This document shows, in pieces, positions 51,691 to 63,555 of a DNA stretch of 64,000 nucleotides (positions within the stretch are counted from its first letter, which is position 1; every line of letters begins with the position of its first letter). Position numbers and translations under genes: made by a program. This stretch comes from Archilochus colubris (Eukaryota > Chordata > Aves > Apodiformes > Trochilidae), in contig CM041084.1 in NCBI GenBank assembly GCA_023079485.1, forward strand, positions 22,348,609 to 22,412,608, given 5' to 3'. The notes under the pieces are model-generated. The model was not told the DNA's origin. It searched no databases and worked only from the letters and a program-made list of their open reading frames with translations.

Positions 51691-54600
51691 ATTTTTTTCT
51701 TTTATTTTAATGAAGGAATTTTTCTGACTGAAGGAAGAAGAGCTAAACTAAAGGAAAAAAAGCCAAACTAATTTACCATTCTAGTCCTTAATTATTTCCT
51801 GGGAAGCACTTTTTAAGAATTTGCAGAAGATAATGGGAGGCTTCCATTGATTTGGAAAGGACAGTACAGAATGCCACAGAAAATGGAACTTAAGGCTTTC
51901 CATCAGCAAATGCATGTATCTTGTCCCAGTATGTCCTGTCCTCTTCCTATTTTCTTGTTCTAAGAAAAATGCTGTTCAGCATATGCATGAAGGTTGGTTT
52001 TGAGTTCTTAAACTTGTTTTGTCTGACTTCTCAGTCTGAAACATACTCTCTGGTTCGTTGTAACTATAAATGACTTTTTTATCTCATCACATCTCAATGT
52101 TTTCATCTGACTTAAAACTCACAAGTTAAAAGAATTTCATTGACTTCTTAGATGTGTAGTTGGGCTTATACTATTAGTTGCATGACCAGATCTTTTTGTT
52201 GCTATTGTTGTCCAGTATTTTTGTTGCATCCCTGCTTGAAAGAGAACAATTCTTGGTTTTATTTTGCATCAGAAGTACTTGATACCTATGAAAGAAACAA
52301 GAGACTTGATAGGGACAGGGAAAGGAGCTAAAAGAATATACAAAGCTTATTTTCAAGGCACAGAGTTGTTTACCATTGATTTTCTCAAAAACTTTACTGA
52401 CAGCCTCAGATTTAGCATGAATAGGCATTGTGTTGTCAAGTCTCTCAAGATTTCTCACACTTAACCACAGCAGGGGTAAGACTTTCTGCATTTATGGATA
52501 CATCTTTGATAACTTCATGACTGGGGGAAGTGTTGGAGGATAGAATAAAATTATAAACCTATAAACTCAGAAAGATAATACTGAGTTCAGACAAAACTAC
52601 TAATAATGCACTTATAGGAAGAAAACTGGATAAACGTGCACTGGCACATGTAGCCATCTGTTAGAGCAGGAGGCTGATCTGTGAGAGAGACTGAAAATAT
52701 TTTTTTAATCTTTATTTTTAAATGCTGTTCATATGGTTACAGAGGAGGGTAGACAACAGATACAAATGAGTAACTAAGTAAAAGAGTATAGAAACCACCT
52801 GCCACAATTTCATGAGATTGTCTATGTTCAGACACTTTCTCCACCACTCTGCAGGTTGCCAGGGAGTTGCTGGCTTGTGCATGGTGTTGGAAGCTGCCAC
52901 TCTCCATGCTGGCATCTCTGTTGACAGCTCCTCTGTCCTCCTGCTTGGTTTACTACAAGAACAATTTTTGGATGTTTTAAGTCCTGAACCAGGTTAATGG
53001 AAGCAGCAGCCCAATTGTAATTGCAGGAAAAACTTGAATGCCAGCTTGCATGCCACTTACTTTGAGACAAAGCTGAACGGTGTGCAAGTATAAAGAAGAG
53101 TTTATTTGCCAGGCTTTAAAAGTACAGAAATAGAGCAAAATGCCCCTTTAGATCAGCTCTGTTGCGTCTCTGTCTCTTTTCATGTATGTTACTGGCTGTC
53201 AGGGGTTGTGCATGACCTTTATCTGAGACCCTGTCCTTAGGTGACTCCTTCTGATGACTGTAATCACAGAACAGGGTTTTGCTTTGAGGACATATGTAAG
53301 TTTCTATAGACCTAAAATTTAATCCCAGTTGTCTTCAAATTCAGTCTTCTTTCCTTTGCAGTGGACTGAAAACGCACTTCTCCGAAGTTAGGCTGTGCCA
53401 TGAACAGAAAAAATACTAATTTTAGAAATACTTAGTTCCACCTTGCCCAAGGGACATACAGTCATATGCAGGAATTCCTGACTTGTGCTTAGTTCAGTAA
53501 TTAAGTTAATATTTAGGTATTAGTTAAAGCAGAAAAAATATATGCTATATTGGGGCTGTTGATGACGGCAGTGGTGAGAAGAAAAAGTTGTGTAAGCACT
53601 GCCCATTACAGCTTCCAGTATAAACTTTTTTTTTAATCGCATGTTTGAACTTGTTTTCAGATTTGTATCACCTTGGAATACCTACTCCAGGTCTGATCAG
53701 TTGGCCTTTCCGTGACAGTGACTTGTTATTCACTTGGCAAATCAACACAGGCATTTAAACTGCTCATTGAGTTCAGTGTTTCAGACGAACACAGAGAATT
53801 AATGTCAGAGCTCCCAGTTTAAAAATTCTTCCATCTGGCACTTCAGTGACCTTTTTATATTTGCCTTCTTCCATATGACAAAGACAGTTGGTTTAACTTC
53901 AGCTTTGACTTCAGAAATAAAACAGCCATTTTTGGAGAGTGCCTTTCAGATGGGCTGTGGGAGATGGATGAGTAAATTTGTGCTAGGTACAGCAAGGAGC
54001 ACACCATATCCCTGGATACCATTTTCAGTCTCTGAGCTCTGTTTTAAGTTGCAGTTGCTACTTCCTAGCCAGCATTGCAAGCAATCTCTGCATCCAAATA
54101 AAGCTAATATGATAACACCCAAGAACATGAATTATAGTTCTGGGACACTGTTGGGCTTGTAACCCCCACTCATCACTAGAGAGAAATGACAGGCCATCAG
54201 GGCAGGAAAAGAAATGAGTATTTCATAGTAATCTTAACATCTTCCTTCTTTGTGTCTTTGTTCCATGTCCTTTGATTTTTCCTCCTTTATTTTTCTACCT
54301 CACTTTAGTTCTTGCTGCTCTTTTTTTATCTGTGCCCACCATCAAATGTTCAAAGCAGGGAGCTGGTAGCAGTGATTAGACAGCAGGGTGAATGTTGATG
54401 GATCTTTTTCAAGTTTGGGCACAATTTCACTGGTAGTTTCAATATGAACTCGCTGGTGATGTCATGCAGCATTACATGCACTACTTCCCCTTTCACAATT
54501 ATATTTACTGCCTTATCTCATTATTTGTTCTTCCTTCATCTTTTCCCATACTGTACCTTTCTCAGCATCTCAGCTCTTAGCCTGTTCATGTTTTTCCTTG

Positions 54601-55109
54601 TGGGTGCAGAAGTCTTTGGCTGATCCTCTCATCTCAGAGACAGAGAGTACTATCGGCTTCAGAAGAAGTGGAAAAGACCTGTGGTTATAATAAGAAAGAG
54701 TCACCCTACTATTTTGTTCTCTAAAGAGGATGATTCTCCAGATAGTTGCATTTTTATTTTGAACAAAGCTGATTCTAATACTCCAGAACGTTCCCAAATT
54801 TTGTTCTATAAGTAGCAAATGTCAAATTCCAGTGCTGCCAAAATCTGCAGATGACTTGTGTAGTTCTCAATTGCCATGGTACCAAGGCACGATAGAAAAT
54901 AACATGCTTGTAGAGATAATGAAAACTGATAATCAGATAGGATTTTTTCAACTAAAATTAGTGCTAGCCTTGTGATCTCAACAATTCAGTTCTTAGATTG
55001 GTGGTCACTATTTATTTTTATTATACATCCATCAGCTAAATGCACGTGCTAAAGTCTTATTCTCTGTAATAATATGCTGAGCTACCTTTTAGAGGGGTTT
55101 TGGCACTAC
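51691..55109. other. Intron sequence, no gene recognised
   Basis: Unique sequence. A balanced-composition patch at 52800-53060 has overlapping open frames on both strands but no recognisable protein. Confidence 0.65.
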
Positions 55110-55300
55110 AAATTATAATTTATATTTTCAGAATGTTTCACATAAAAAATCCCAAGTGCTTTACAAAATTAATTATTTCTCACAGTTTCTGCTCGTGATA
55201 GGGGCAGGACCATTATGAATGGAAGAGTGGAATTGTAGAGAGGTCAAGTGACTTCTTTGCCTCAAGTCACTCAGTAATTTCTTTATTTTTGCTTAATGGA
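55110..55300 (+). mobile_element. MIR-like ancient SINE, plus strand
   Basis: The segment contains caagtgctttacaaaatta, then ggggcaggaccattatgaat and gagaggtcaagtgacttctt followed by cctcaagtcactcagtaat. It follows the order of the MIR core and 3' half (AGCGCTTTACA ... GAGAGGTTAAGTGACTTGCC ... GGTCACACAG). It is degenerate and the ends are uncertain. Confidence 0.5.
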
Positions 55301-58300
55301 TGCTAGATCTTGGTTTTCCCTGTATTGGATTCTTTCATATTTTCTTGGAACAGTTACAAAAAGGGGACTTCAAATGTTCTTTCTAATTTTTCAGTAAGAA
55401 TTCTGACTGTTTACTCCAATATTTACTGAACCGACTGCTTTTTCTCAGGGTGTACACAGTGGCAATGGCTGATAGACAATAGTAGATTTTTAAATATTTT
55501 AGACAAATCCATAGGTACTGGATGATGGAAGGAAACATTTACAGGATGTAAGTGCATGGATTAAAAAATGGATGTAATGTATCTCCCTAAAAAATGTGAT
55601 GAGCTTCAGAATAGTATGTCTGTACACTATACAAACATTCTCTAGCTTTTTAGTTCTGTGTGGTAGGATGTCTGTTCTGTCATGCCTAAGTTGATTGGGC
55701 TTTGTTAGTGGAGATATCTTTATTCATATGAATAAATTCCACGGAAATGGGACAGCCTATCTTTTACTAAGTACTCTAACAGGAGATTAATTCAGAGGAC
55801 ATTAATAACTGGTTTTAAAATTCATGAACCAGAAGGACTATAAATTACTTACATGTTTTAACTGATCACTTTCACTCTTTAAATGATGTATCACTTTAAA
55901 AAGTAAAAAAAAAAAACCAGCAATCCTAAATTCTAAGAATCCTGTTTGTTGGAGATTTCTTATTTTTCCTGACAGTGATGAAATGGAAAAAATCTTGAAT
56001 CGAATCTGTATCACAAGAACTAAATCTGAGAACCCCTTTAAAAAAAAATTGTTTAATGTTAATCTGACTTGCAGATTAAGGAGTTTTACTTGAAATTATA
56101 TAAGGTGATTTAAAGAGATATTTTTATTTAGAAATTACTCCATGTATGGCTATACTGATTTGTATTTATTTAATAGGGTTTATTATTGCATGGAGCAAAA
56201 ATATATTTCTTGTGATTTCAGTCTCCTAACTTCAGCAGCAGTCTGTATGATAAGGATACAGCTATTTCCAGACATTATGTCTTGAGATATGATTTTAGGG
56301 TGGGAGCTGTGGGAAACTGTAGCCCCGTGATCCTTACTGATGTAATAATGACTAAGCCTGTTTATCCTAGAGCAGCCCCAGGATCTTCTCAAACTGATTG
56401 TAAGACTGAGTAGGGTGAGAGAGGAAAAAACCTGTCCAAGCTGTTTTGTTGTCTGTCATGCATTGTCTTCCAATTCTGATCAGCATCTAAGAAAGTTGCA
56501 AAGAAAGCATAAATTATGATATGTTTTTTTGTGGTTCTAAGATTATGAATTTTTAAGTGACCTTTCTTTAATGTTCTTTGTGTTTGGTAATGGCTCTTCT
56601 CACTTAAAATAAATGAAAACACAAAGAGACACATAAAATACCTTTTAATATCAAACTTCACTAACTTTTCTGAAGCTGTTTTTTATTTTGCTTTACACTG
56701 CTGGAATCTGTGATTGCTCAAATGATATCAGGATTGACACGAGTATTCTGATTTTCTAGATAAATCTTCCCTTAGCTATTTCTTTCAGAAGTAGAGAAGG
56801 GCTCTTCAGGTAGCTGCAAAATGGGGGTCGGTGCGTTAATTTTTAAGTGGCAAAATGACTTTATAGTTCTTAATATTTTTTTTTCTTACTTTTTCAATTG
56901 AGACCGAGTAAATAATTGTGGACATACTTTAAAAGTGATTTTGTTTCAGTCATCAGGGTGAAGAATGTATGAGATATCAGTGGTTGCTCTGGTGACTATT
57001 TGGTGTATTGGTGTGCTATTTGGCTGCAGTGTGAAATAAGATTATGTATTTAACCTTAATGATATGTGAGAAATGTAATGGTTAGGATGTTCATGGAAAG
57101 GTGCTTCTGTTGGACCACACCTGGGCTCACAGGCATCTTTTATCCAAAATTGGCATCAGAGACTTTCAGCTGCTGCTACTATTACCTCAGCAGGGAGGAT
57201 CGGTTATTCCTATATTCAGATTGACTCCTTTATCATAGAGACACTGTTTCTGGGTGCTGCTTTGGAAGTGCTTTTCCAGACACTAACTTTAAACACAAAA
57301 AATTAGTTTCTGTAGAGACCACTCTGCTTTCTGTGAAGAAAAGCAAGGCTCCTCTCAAAGGGAGATTAGATGCTGGGATCCAGTTTAGTTTTTTCTTTGA
57401 TGCTGGAACCAAACTTTGACTTTGATGCTGGAACCAAAGAAGAGACTTGGGGGGTGAATGTTCTACAAGTGAAGTTCTCTGGTGTGAATACCCTACATAC
57501 CACTGCCATTGTTTGGTTTTGGTCCCTTGCCCCTGGCTCTCTTTTGGCCATCATTTGCCAGTGTTTGTTTTTCAGCATGCTCCTCTGAGGTGCTGCTGTT
57601 GGGATTCCTTCCAAATGGAAACTTAGGTGGCAGAAAGCAGCAATAGCCTCTCATTTTTCATGTCTGGGCCACCTAATGTGCCCAAAGTCAGATGATGGAT
57701 TGGTGAATTCCTTCTGCCCTTAGTATATGATGGAAGTTTTGGGAAGATGGTAATTTCTGCTGAAACAATCCTTACATGAAAGTTTTTTGGCATATTGCCT
57801 GTTCCACTTGTAATAATCTATAGTTGATAAATATATTGATTGGCCTATTTTTAAATCCTGTTTCCTACAAAGAAGAGAAAAATCACAAATTAAGATCTCA
57901 TTTCTCTTGCCATAGTTATAACTGCTGGTGTAAAGACATCTTCTGAAATTGGTAACTGTGATTTCATTGCACCAATTTTAAAAGCCAAATAGTCTCTGAA
58001 ATAGTTTATACTATAATAGTTTATAACTGTATTCTGAAAGTTATACTTTGAATGTAGTTTGTTGTGGTAAAAGTATCGACATGGCAGCAACTCCTGAAGA
58101 GGGAAGAATTACTTAAAAGCGTTGACATGCCTTAACTGTTACTTGTATGATGACTTTTGTTAAAGAATAAATAATTAAGACTGCTTAATGGCTCATGCTG
58201 TTTGCTGGGCAGAAGTTTATTTAAATGGATATCACGTTCATACTTAGAAGTTCTTGTCACCTTGTTCTCCTGATGGCTTTTTATAAAACATAATTGCCAT

Positions 58301-59454
58301 CTTGTTTATGACAGACCAAGATATCAACTGTATTGTCTCTACATATACTTGAAGTAAGTACTTGTAATATTTAAGGTACTGTTGATCACATCTTCATCAA
58401 TTTTAGACTGTGGTGACATCTAAATGAGTGTCTGTGCTCCACTGCTTTAAGTACAGCATTACATAGATTTGGTGACCAAGGGTAAGAAGAGGTGATTAAT
58501 CATATAGATTGACTTCCTATATGTCATGAGTCCTTACACTTGTTTAACTGTTTTTTGTTCTGGTAACTACAGCTAAAGCAGATATTCAACATTTATCCAG
58601 TTCTGAGGTGGCACTGGCAAGACATAGTTTCCACTGATTTCTGGATTGTCACCTTCATTGGGTTGCACGAGGATTGTTCTGTGTGTAGGGTTAGTTACAC
58701 TAAGAAGTTACACTTAGTTACAATAAGAAACCTAGTCACTCTAAGAAACCTGTGGCTTATGTAGATAAACCAGGTGAAATGGGGTAAAAAGAAAGGTCCT
58801 GTCTTACAGATTGAAAAATGTACTCCAAGGAGAATTCTGGCAAGTCCAGAGGATCACACAGGAGCATCTAAAAGGGTCTGAAAATAGACTTTTTTCTTAG
58901 TGAAAAATACTAGGCTTTAACTAGAAAATTTTCCTGACTCTCTTATGCAAGAACACTGGTAATAAGAGGATGGGTTTGGCTTCTTCTGACTAGCAACAAG
59001 AAATGACCAAGTAAAAGATAGTGGTTTACAGGTCTAAAAGCTTCTGATGATTAAGTATTTGTACCTGTAGTTTGAGAGGCTGAAATGTATGTGTTGCTTC
59101 TGTTATGCAATACAAGAGAAAATTTATACTTAAAAGGCTGAATTAGTGTAATAGAAAAATTCAAACTTGTACTGTTCCTAAAAGTGATCTGGTCATGGTG
59201 GTGAAATCTAAGATCATTTGTATGCACAAGAAAATCTCCAAAACATTTTATGCATCAGTCTTGCTCATTACACTGTTGTTTTTTTGCATGGTAAGTCACT
59301 ACAGTTGTACCCTTAGCTGAAGCACAGAGAGTAGCAGGTCAGTACACCTGCTGCTCTGGGACAAAAAGCAAGGCTGTTGTGGTAGTTTAGCTCTTGTTGA
59401 TGAAGGGAAGCCTGAAATTACCAGTGATTTTACTGCAGGCTGTGTAATTTTGAA
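55301..59454. other. Intron sequence, no gene recognised
   Basis: Unique AT-rich sequence with the 19 bp repeat at 57395 and a diffuse repeat of aagaaacct/gttacac words at 58690-58751. No coding recognised. Confidence 0.65.
57395..57438. repeat. 19 bp direct repeat, period 25
   Basis: ctttgatgctggaaccaaa is found at 57395-57413 and again at 57420-57438. A weaker relative (gatgctgggatcca) lies just upstream near 57369. Short local tandem array inside the intron. Confidence 0.92.
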
Positions 59455-59563
59455 GTTCTAGCCAGTGACATGGTTTAGTGGTAGACTTGGCAGTGTGCTA
59501 GGTTAATGGTTGGACTTGATGATCTTAACCATTTTTTCTGAACAAAATGATCCCATGATTTTA
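59455..59563 (+). mobile_element. CR1 LINE 3' tail in sense orientation
   Basis: The sequence reads as a CR1 3' end on the plus strand: gacatggtttagtggtagac, ggttaatggttggacttgat, gatcttaacc, then a degraded tail atgatcccatgatttt. It is the only CR1 copy here that lies in the same direction as CDK14. The A-box-like gtttagtggtag is part of CR1 and not a tRNA gene. Confidence 0.82.
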
Positions 59564-60678
59564 CACCTGCTCCTTTCAGATGTCACAAAGTAGAGTTTCA
59601 CCACAAAGTTGGACTTGGCCTGTCAATGACAGAATATAAGACAATCACTTAAGTATTGTTTCTCTTCAGAGTTATATAGGCATGTTAGATGGACTGGAAA
59701 TGTGTACCCTCCAACAACAGCATAAACTCAGCTCTCTTGGCTTGAAAGTGCACTGTAGTCAGCAGTCACCTGGGGAGAATATTTAATTTCCTCTAGGGAA
59801 CTACTGATACAGGTGAGGGAGAGGTGATGAATGCCACCCCTGCCAGCACTCAGAGAAGAAGCCCTGCAGCTGCAGAGCAGGCAGAGGGGGTAGGAAGAGC
59901 AGCTCCTGCTTCTCCACTTCTCTGTGGTCTTCAGTCTTTATCACTGGTGACACTGGTGTTAAGCCTAAGTGTGTCCTCTGAGGTGTTTGACTTCTGAGCA
60001 GGGGCTGCCTGGTGCACATCTTGGTTTTAATGATTTGCAGTTTTTGAAGCTGGCTATTTGAAGATGATTGTGGGGATTTTTATCCTACTCCAGACTGGGT
60101 CAAGTGACCTGGAGATGAAAGTGTCTGCCTTCAATATCTAGTTCCAAACTATTACTGCTACCAGTAGACATGATCAATAGTAACTGTCTTATGCTATTTA
60201 TTTTTTTTTAATGTGTGGCTTTTCTAGCCCATGTTAGAGCTGGATGTGGAGATTTTCCAGTGGAATAGGAAACTAGGAATAGCATTCATGGCAGTATTAT
60301 CTGTGGTATTTTTATAGCTGTGGATTCCAAACATTTTAACCAGCTGAAGATGGCCTTTGGTAATTTGAAAGGAAAAACAGCTCCAGCTTTTGAACCTTTC
60401 CTCCCTATCTCCTGTCCCTGTTTTCTAGATCATAGGATTTCATAGGCTGAGAAATGTATCCATGCCTATTAAACAAAATAAAGTAGTGCTATTTTAATAG
60501 TAATTTCAATTTACAATGTGTTAAAATGTTTGTTGGTAGCAAGTATCAAAATAATATGGTTCTGGAGAGGACAGTGGGAAGGATCTGGATGCATGTCTGC
60601 ATAAAAGTTGTTTTAGGGAAAAGAAGCCAATTAATTTTACAGGAAGGGTAATTAGAAATTCTTTGTGCAGCCACTCTT

Positions 60679-60724
60679 TATCTTTTCTCTCTGAAGTAAT
60701 ATATCTTTTCTCTCTGAAGTAATA
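60679..60724. repeat. Perfect 23 bp tandem duplication
   Basis: A 23-mer beginning tatcttttctctctg occurs twice back to back (60679-60701 and 60702-60724) with no mismatch. It looks like a recent replication-slippage duplication, 1.6 kb upstream of the CDK14 exon. Confidence 0.95.
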
Positions 60725-60992
60725 GTCCAAAATTACATAATTGCCTTAATTTTGGCCCGGGAGGGAATTAGCGTTTTGAATGAAGGGGGGCTCTTTGTTT
60801 TCTCAGTTAAAACTTGGTTAAGCTTTAGTCTTGGAGAAGCCATGTTAATGAGAAGAAATTTGAACCCTCGTAAAGACTGGTTTGTAATGCTAGTGATGTC
60901 CTTCATTAGAAATGACCTCATGTATGAGTGTTTGGCCAGATGACTCTGTGCAGGTAGTGTACTTTAAATCTTTAATGTACAAAAGAAATCTT

Positions 60993-61015
60993 TGATCTAC
61001 TGTTACAGTAGATCA
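60993..61015. repeat. Hairpin: 10 bp perfect arms, 3-base loop
   Basis: TGATCTACTG (60993-61002), loop TTA, then CAGTAGATCA (61006-61015). Too short for a microRNA precursor. No U-run follows. Confidence 0.85.
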
Positions 61016-62265
61016 TCAAACCCACCAAACCTCAAAACACAAGGTATAGCCACACATTATTTCTATTAAAAACTGAAATAAGTTTGATTTCAAGGGACAG
61101 AATTCCTTGGGGGAAATGGCAAAGAATAATTTATTGGAGAAGTTTGTATTGGAGATACTTTGGGAGGTTGGGGGGAGTGTCCTGATTAAATAGTAATGGT
61201 AAATATTTCTTTTTTTTTTCCATTCTAACTGGTTTATGACAGCAAGTTTTCATATGTTTGTGAACAGTACCATTCACAGCAAATTAACACTATCCATCCT
61301 TAAATAATTGCATATATCTTGGAAAAAGTATGTAGTAGATTCTTTTGATTTGCCTAATGATTTAAGAAGCCTCTTGGATCTGCTTGCATCACAATTTGTA
61401 GCTTTTTCTCATAGCCTGAGAACTAAAACTAATTCTTCTCAAGTTGAAGTCATCTCTTATGGGTCACAACAGAAGCTGAGGCCTCAAATAAAATCCCCTA
61501 CCAACTGTGTGTTTTAAAAAAAAAAGTCTTATACAATGGAATGTATTAAACTAAACTTAAACTTACATGACTTGAGTATCTAAACTCAATGTTCTGCTCA
61601 TTTAGTCCTTTTGGAGCAGCAATAGTTTAATTTGGTAGCTCAAGCAGTGAGCTGCAGTCTTTGGGGCTTGGCAGAGTCATACTTCACAGTAAGAAAGAAT
61701 TGAACTTCTGCACTTTAGTGTGCCATTAAGCTGCAGTCTCACGTCCCAGTGCCTGGGAATTGATTTACTGATTTGATTTTCTGAGACATATGGTGATAAT
61801 AATAATAACACTGTATAAGCATTATTTAAAAATACAATAATATACTGGTATTGGATCTTTGACAAGCCAGCACTGAAGTGCACACACAAACATCATTTAT
61901 TTAAGTTTAATCTCATCCAATTTTAAGCAAATCGAAATCAATACTGCTTGTGGATATTGGGGGCTAGGTTGGAGAAAGATGTGAAGTGATGTTGTTGCTA
62001 AGAACACATTGTACAAGAAAACACAAATGTATGAATTTTATCTAAGTTTCTGCTTTGTATTTTATTATTGAGACCTTCTAGTACACTGTGCAAAGATAGG
62101 CTTTTTTATTTTTATAACTGTGGTGTGTGTCCCTATGTAGAATGCATGTGTTTGCAGTTTTAAAGTAGAAATAGAAAATAAATGCTTATGAAATCCAGTG
62201 CATTTTTTAATGCTGTCTAATGTATGGATTGACACAGACTTTAAGCCTGCCAGGGTCAATAAATG

Positions 62266-62282
62266 CTGTTTTTTCCTTTCAG
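62266..62282 (+). other. CDK14: Splice acceptor (3' splice site) of the CDK14 exon
   Basis: A pyrimidine tract (ctgttttttcctttc) runs directly into the AG at 62281-62282. Cutting after this AG gives an exon that starts on a codon boundary with the Ile codon ATA, as expected for CDK14. No stronger AG lies between the tract and the exon. Confidence 0.9.
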
Positions 62283-62528
62283 ATATGCGTCACAAAGATG
62301 TCTACACGGAACTGCCAGGGAATGGATTCAGTGATCAAACCTCTGGATACAATTCCTGAGGATAAAAAAGTCCGGGTACAGAGGACTCAGAGTAGTTTTG
62401 ATCCATTTGAGAAGCCAACTAATCAAGTGAAGAGGGTTCATTCAGAGAACAATGCTTGCATTAACTTCAAAACTTCATCTGCAGGGAAGGAATCTCCTAA
62501 AGTCAGGCGGCACTCCAGCCCCAGCTCT
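62283..62528 (+). CDS. CDK14: CDK14 internal coding exon (N-terminal region of PFTAIRE-1 kinase)
   Basis: Seen: an 82-codon open frame beginning ICVTKMSTRNCQG and ending KVRRHSSPSS, bounded by a pyrimidine-rich AG acceptor and a GTAAGT donor, with both junctions on codon boundaries (phase 0). Known: CDK14 is a CDK-family Ser/Thr kinase that binds cyclin Y at the plasma membrane and phosphorylates LRP6 in mitotic Wnt signalling. This stretch matches, from memory, residues about 42-123 of the 469-residue human protein, in the basic and Ser-rich N-terminal arm before the kinase domain, so no catalytic motif is expected here. The RRHSSP motif near the exon end contains the serine (codon 62514-62516) that I place at position 119, reported as a 14-3-3 contact. 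The ATG at 62298 is in frame and could start a shorter isoform. The frame stays open into the upstream intron by chance. The neighbouring exons, including the kinase exons, lie outside the window. I am very sure of the gene and sure of both boundaries. Confidence 0.96.
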
Positions 62529-62534
62529 GTAAGT
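62529..62534 (+). other. CDK14: Splice donor (5' splice site) of the CDK14 exon
   Basis: GTAAGT follows the TCT serine codon directly and is a near-perfect match to the U1 consensus. Reading through it gives VSSQS and then a TGA stop, which departs from the CDK14 protein. This confirms that the exon ends at 62528 in phase 0. Confidence 0.92.
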
Positions 62535-63533
62535 TCACAGTCCTGATGCCCACATATGTACCAAATGCTGGAATTATTAACACCATCTAAAAGTTTTCTT
62601 GCTTTAGAAGGAATTGGTTGTTTGGAAACAAAAAAGCTCATGGCTGCTATTAAGGATATTTGCCATGTATATTTGCATTGTAAAGTATAATATAGAATAA
62701 GAAAACACAACTTGAAAAAGAATGTATTTTGAAATTCCTCTCAGACACTAGCCTAGGGAGCAAGGGTGTCCTATGGGATTTCTAGGCATTTTCCTTCCAG
62801 ATCTTGGTATGGCATTACAGCTGCTATAATGTTTATGTTGCAAATTTGCAGAGGGTTGCTTATTTGTGAAGAGGAATTCTTTCCCATGAAGTTTAGAAAC
62901 CCATATGAATTGCTTTTTTGATTTCTAGATTTAGATTTTAGAGAAACAGATCAGTTTTGACAGATTTTGTTTACATTTTCAAATTATCTTTTTAAAATCA
63001 AGTAGTAAAAATAACAATTATTTCCATGTCAGAAACTCTGTGTATGAGAGAGAGAAGAAACAACTGAGAGGAGTTTGGCAACACATCATCGTTGTTTTAT
63101 TCTCAAATATTTTGAAAAAACTAGATAAATAAAATGTCATATCTTTCATGAATAATGCCCAGAACGGATTTCCCCCCAAAGGCCTTCAAAGTTATTGAAA
63201 AACTATTTCTGTTACACTTTGCCAAGAAAAATCCATAATAATGTGACCTTTGCATTGAAGACTATAGATCTAAGTAAAATGGATGCAACACTTCAAATCT
63301 TAGTTGGTGTGAAATGATTTAAAAAGTTGATTGCCATTTCTTTTTTCTTCTCTTTCTTTTTTGTTTTGCTTTATCTTTTGGAATCTTCTGTCCTCCCTTC
63401 AGAAGTTTGACTGAATCCTGTCAGACTTCTAAGGAGAAATGACAGATTCATTTTCTGTAGATGGGCTTTGTTAAATGCATGTGAATTTGACGGATAAGAT
63501 GTCATGCCTCCAGGGGGCTGTCCTTTTTAGAAA

Positions 63534-63555
63534 GGTTACATTTTAAAATGTAACC
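63534..63555. repeat. Perfect 22 bp palindrome
   Basis: GGTTACATTTT is followed directly by its exact reverse complement with no spacer. It lies 1.0 kb after the CDK14 exon. It could be a dimeric binding site, a remnant of an inverted-repeat element, or chance. Confidence 0.9.

Larger units (their letters stand above)
59564..62265. other. Last 2.7 kb of intron before the CDK14 exon
   Basis: Unique sequence holding the 23 bp tandem duplication (60679) and the 61 kb hairpin. No alternative exon could be recognised. Confidence 0.65.
1..62282 (+). other. CDK14: Long CDK14 intron (partial; 5' end outside window)
   Basis: Inference: the exon at 62283 is internal and nothing in the 62 kb before it matches the preceding N-terminal coding exon (the one carrying the LRRTLSESFSR segment). 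The stretch is therefore most simply one intron. Mammalian CDK14 is known for very large 5' introns, which agrees. All open frames here are short, lack recognisable domains and lack paired splice sites, except the CR1 reverse-transcriptase frame at 39.4-41.4 kb. An alternative first exon or a nested non-coding gene cannot be excluded without RNA data. Confidence 0.8.

Noticed and set aside
59470..59500. A-box-like tRNA or tRNA-SINE signal (gtttagtggtag)
   Set aside because: The surrounding words are CR1 3' end and no cloverleaf can be folded.
60425..60460. Possible CR1 tail (atcataggatttcatag)
   Set aside because: Only the tail-like word matches. The following CR1 3' words are absent.
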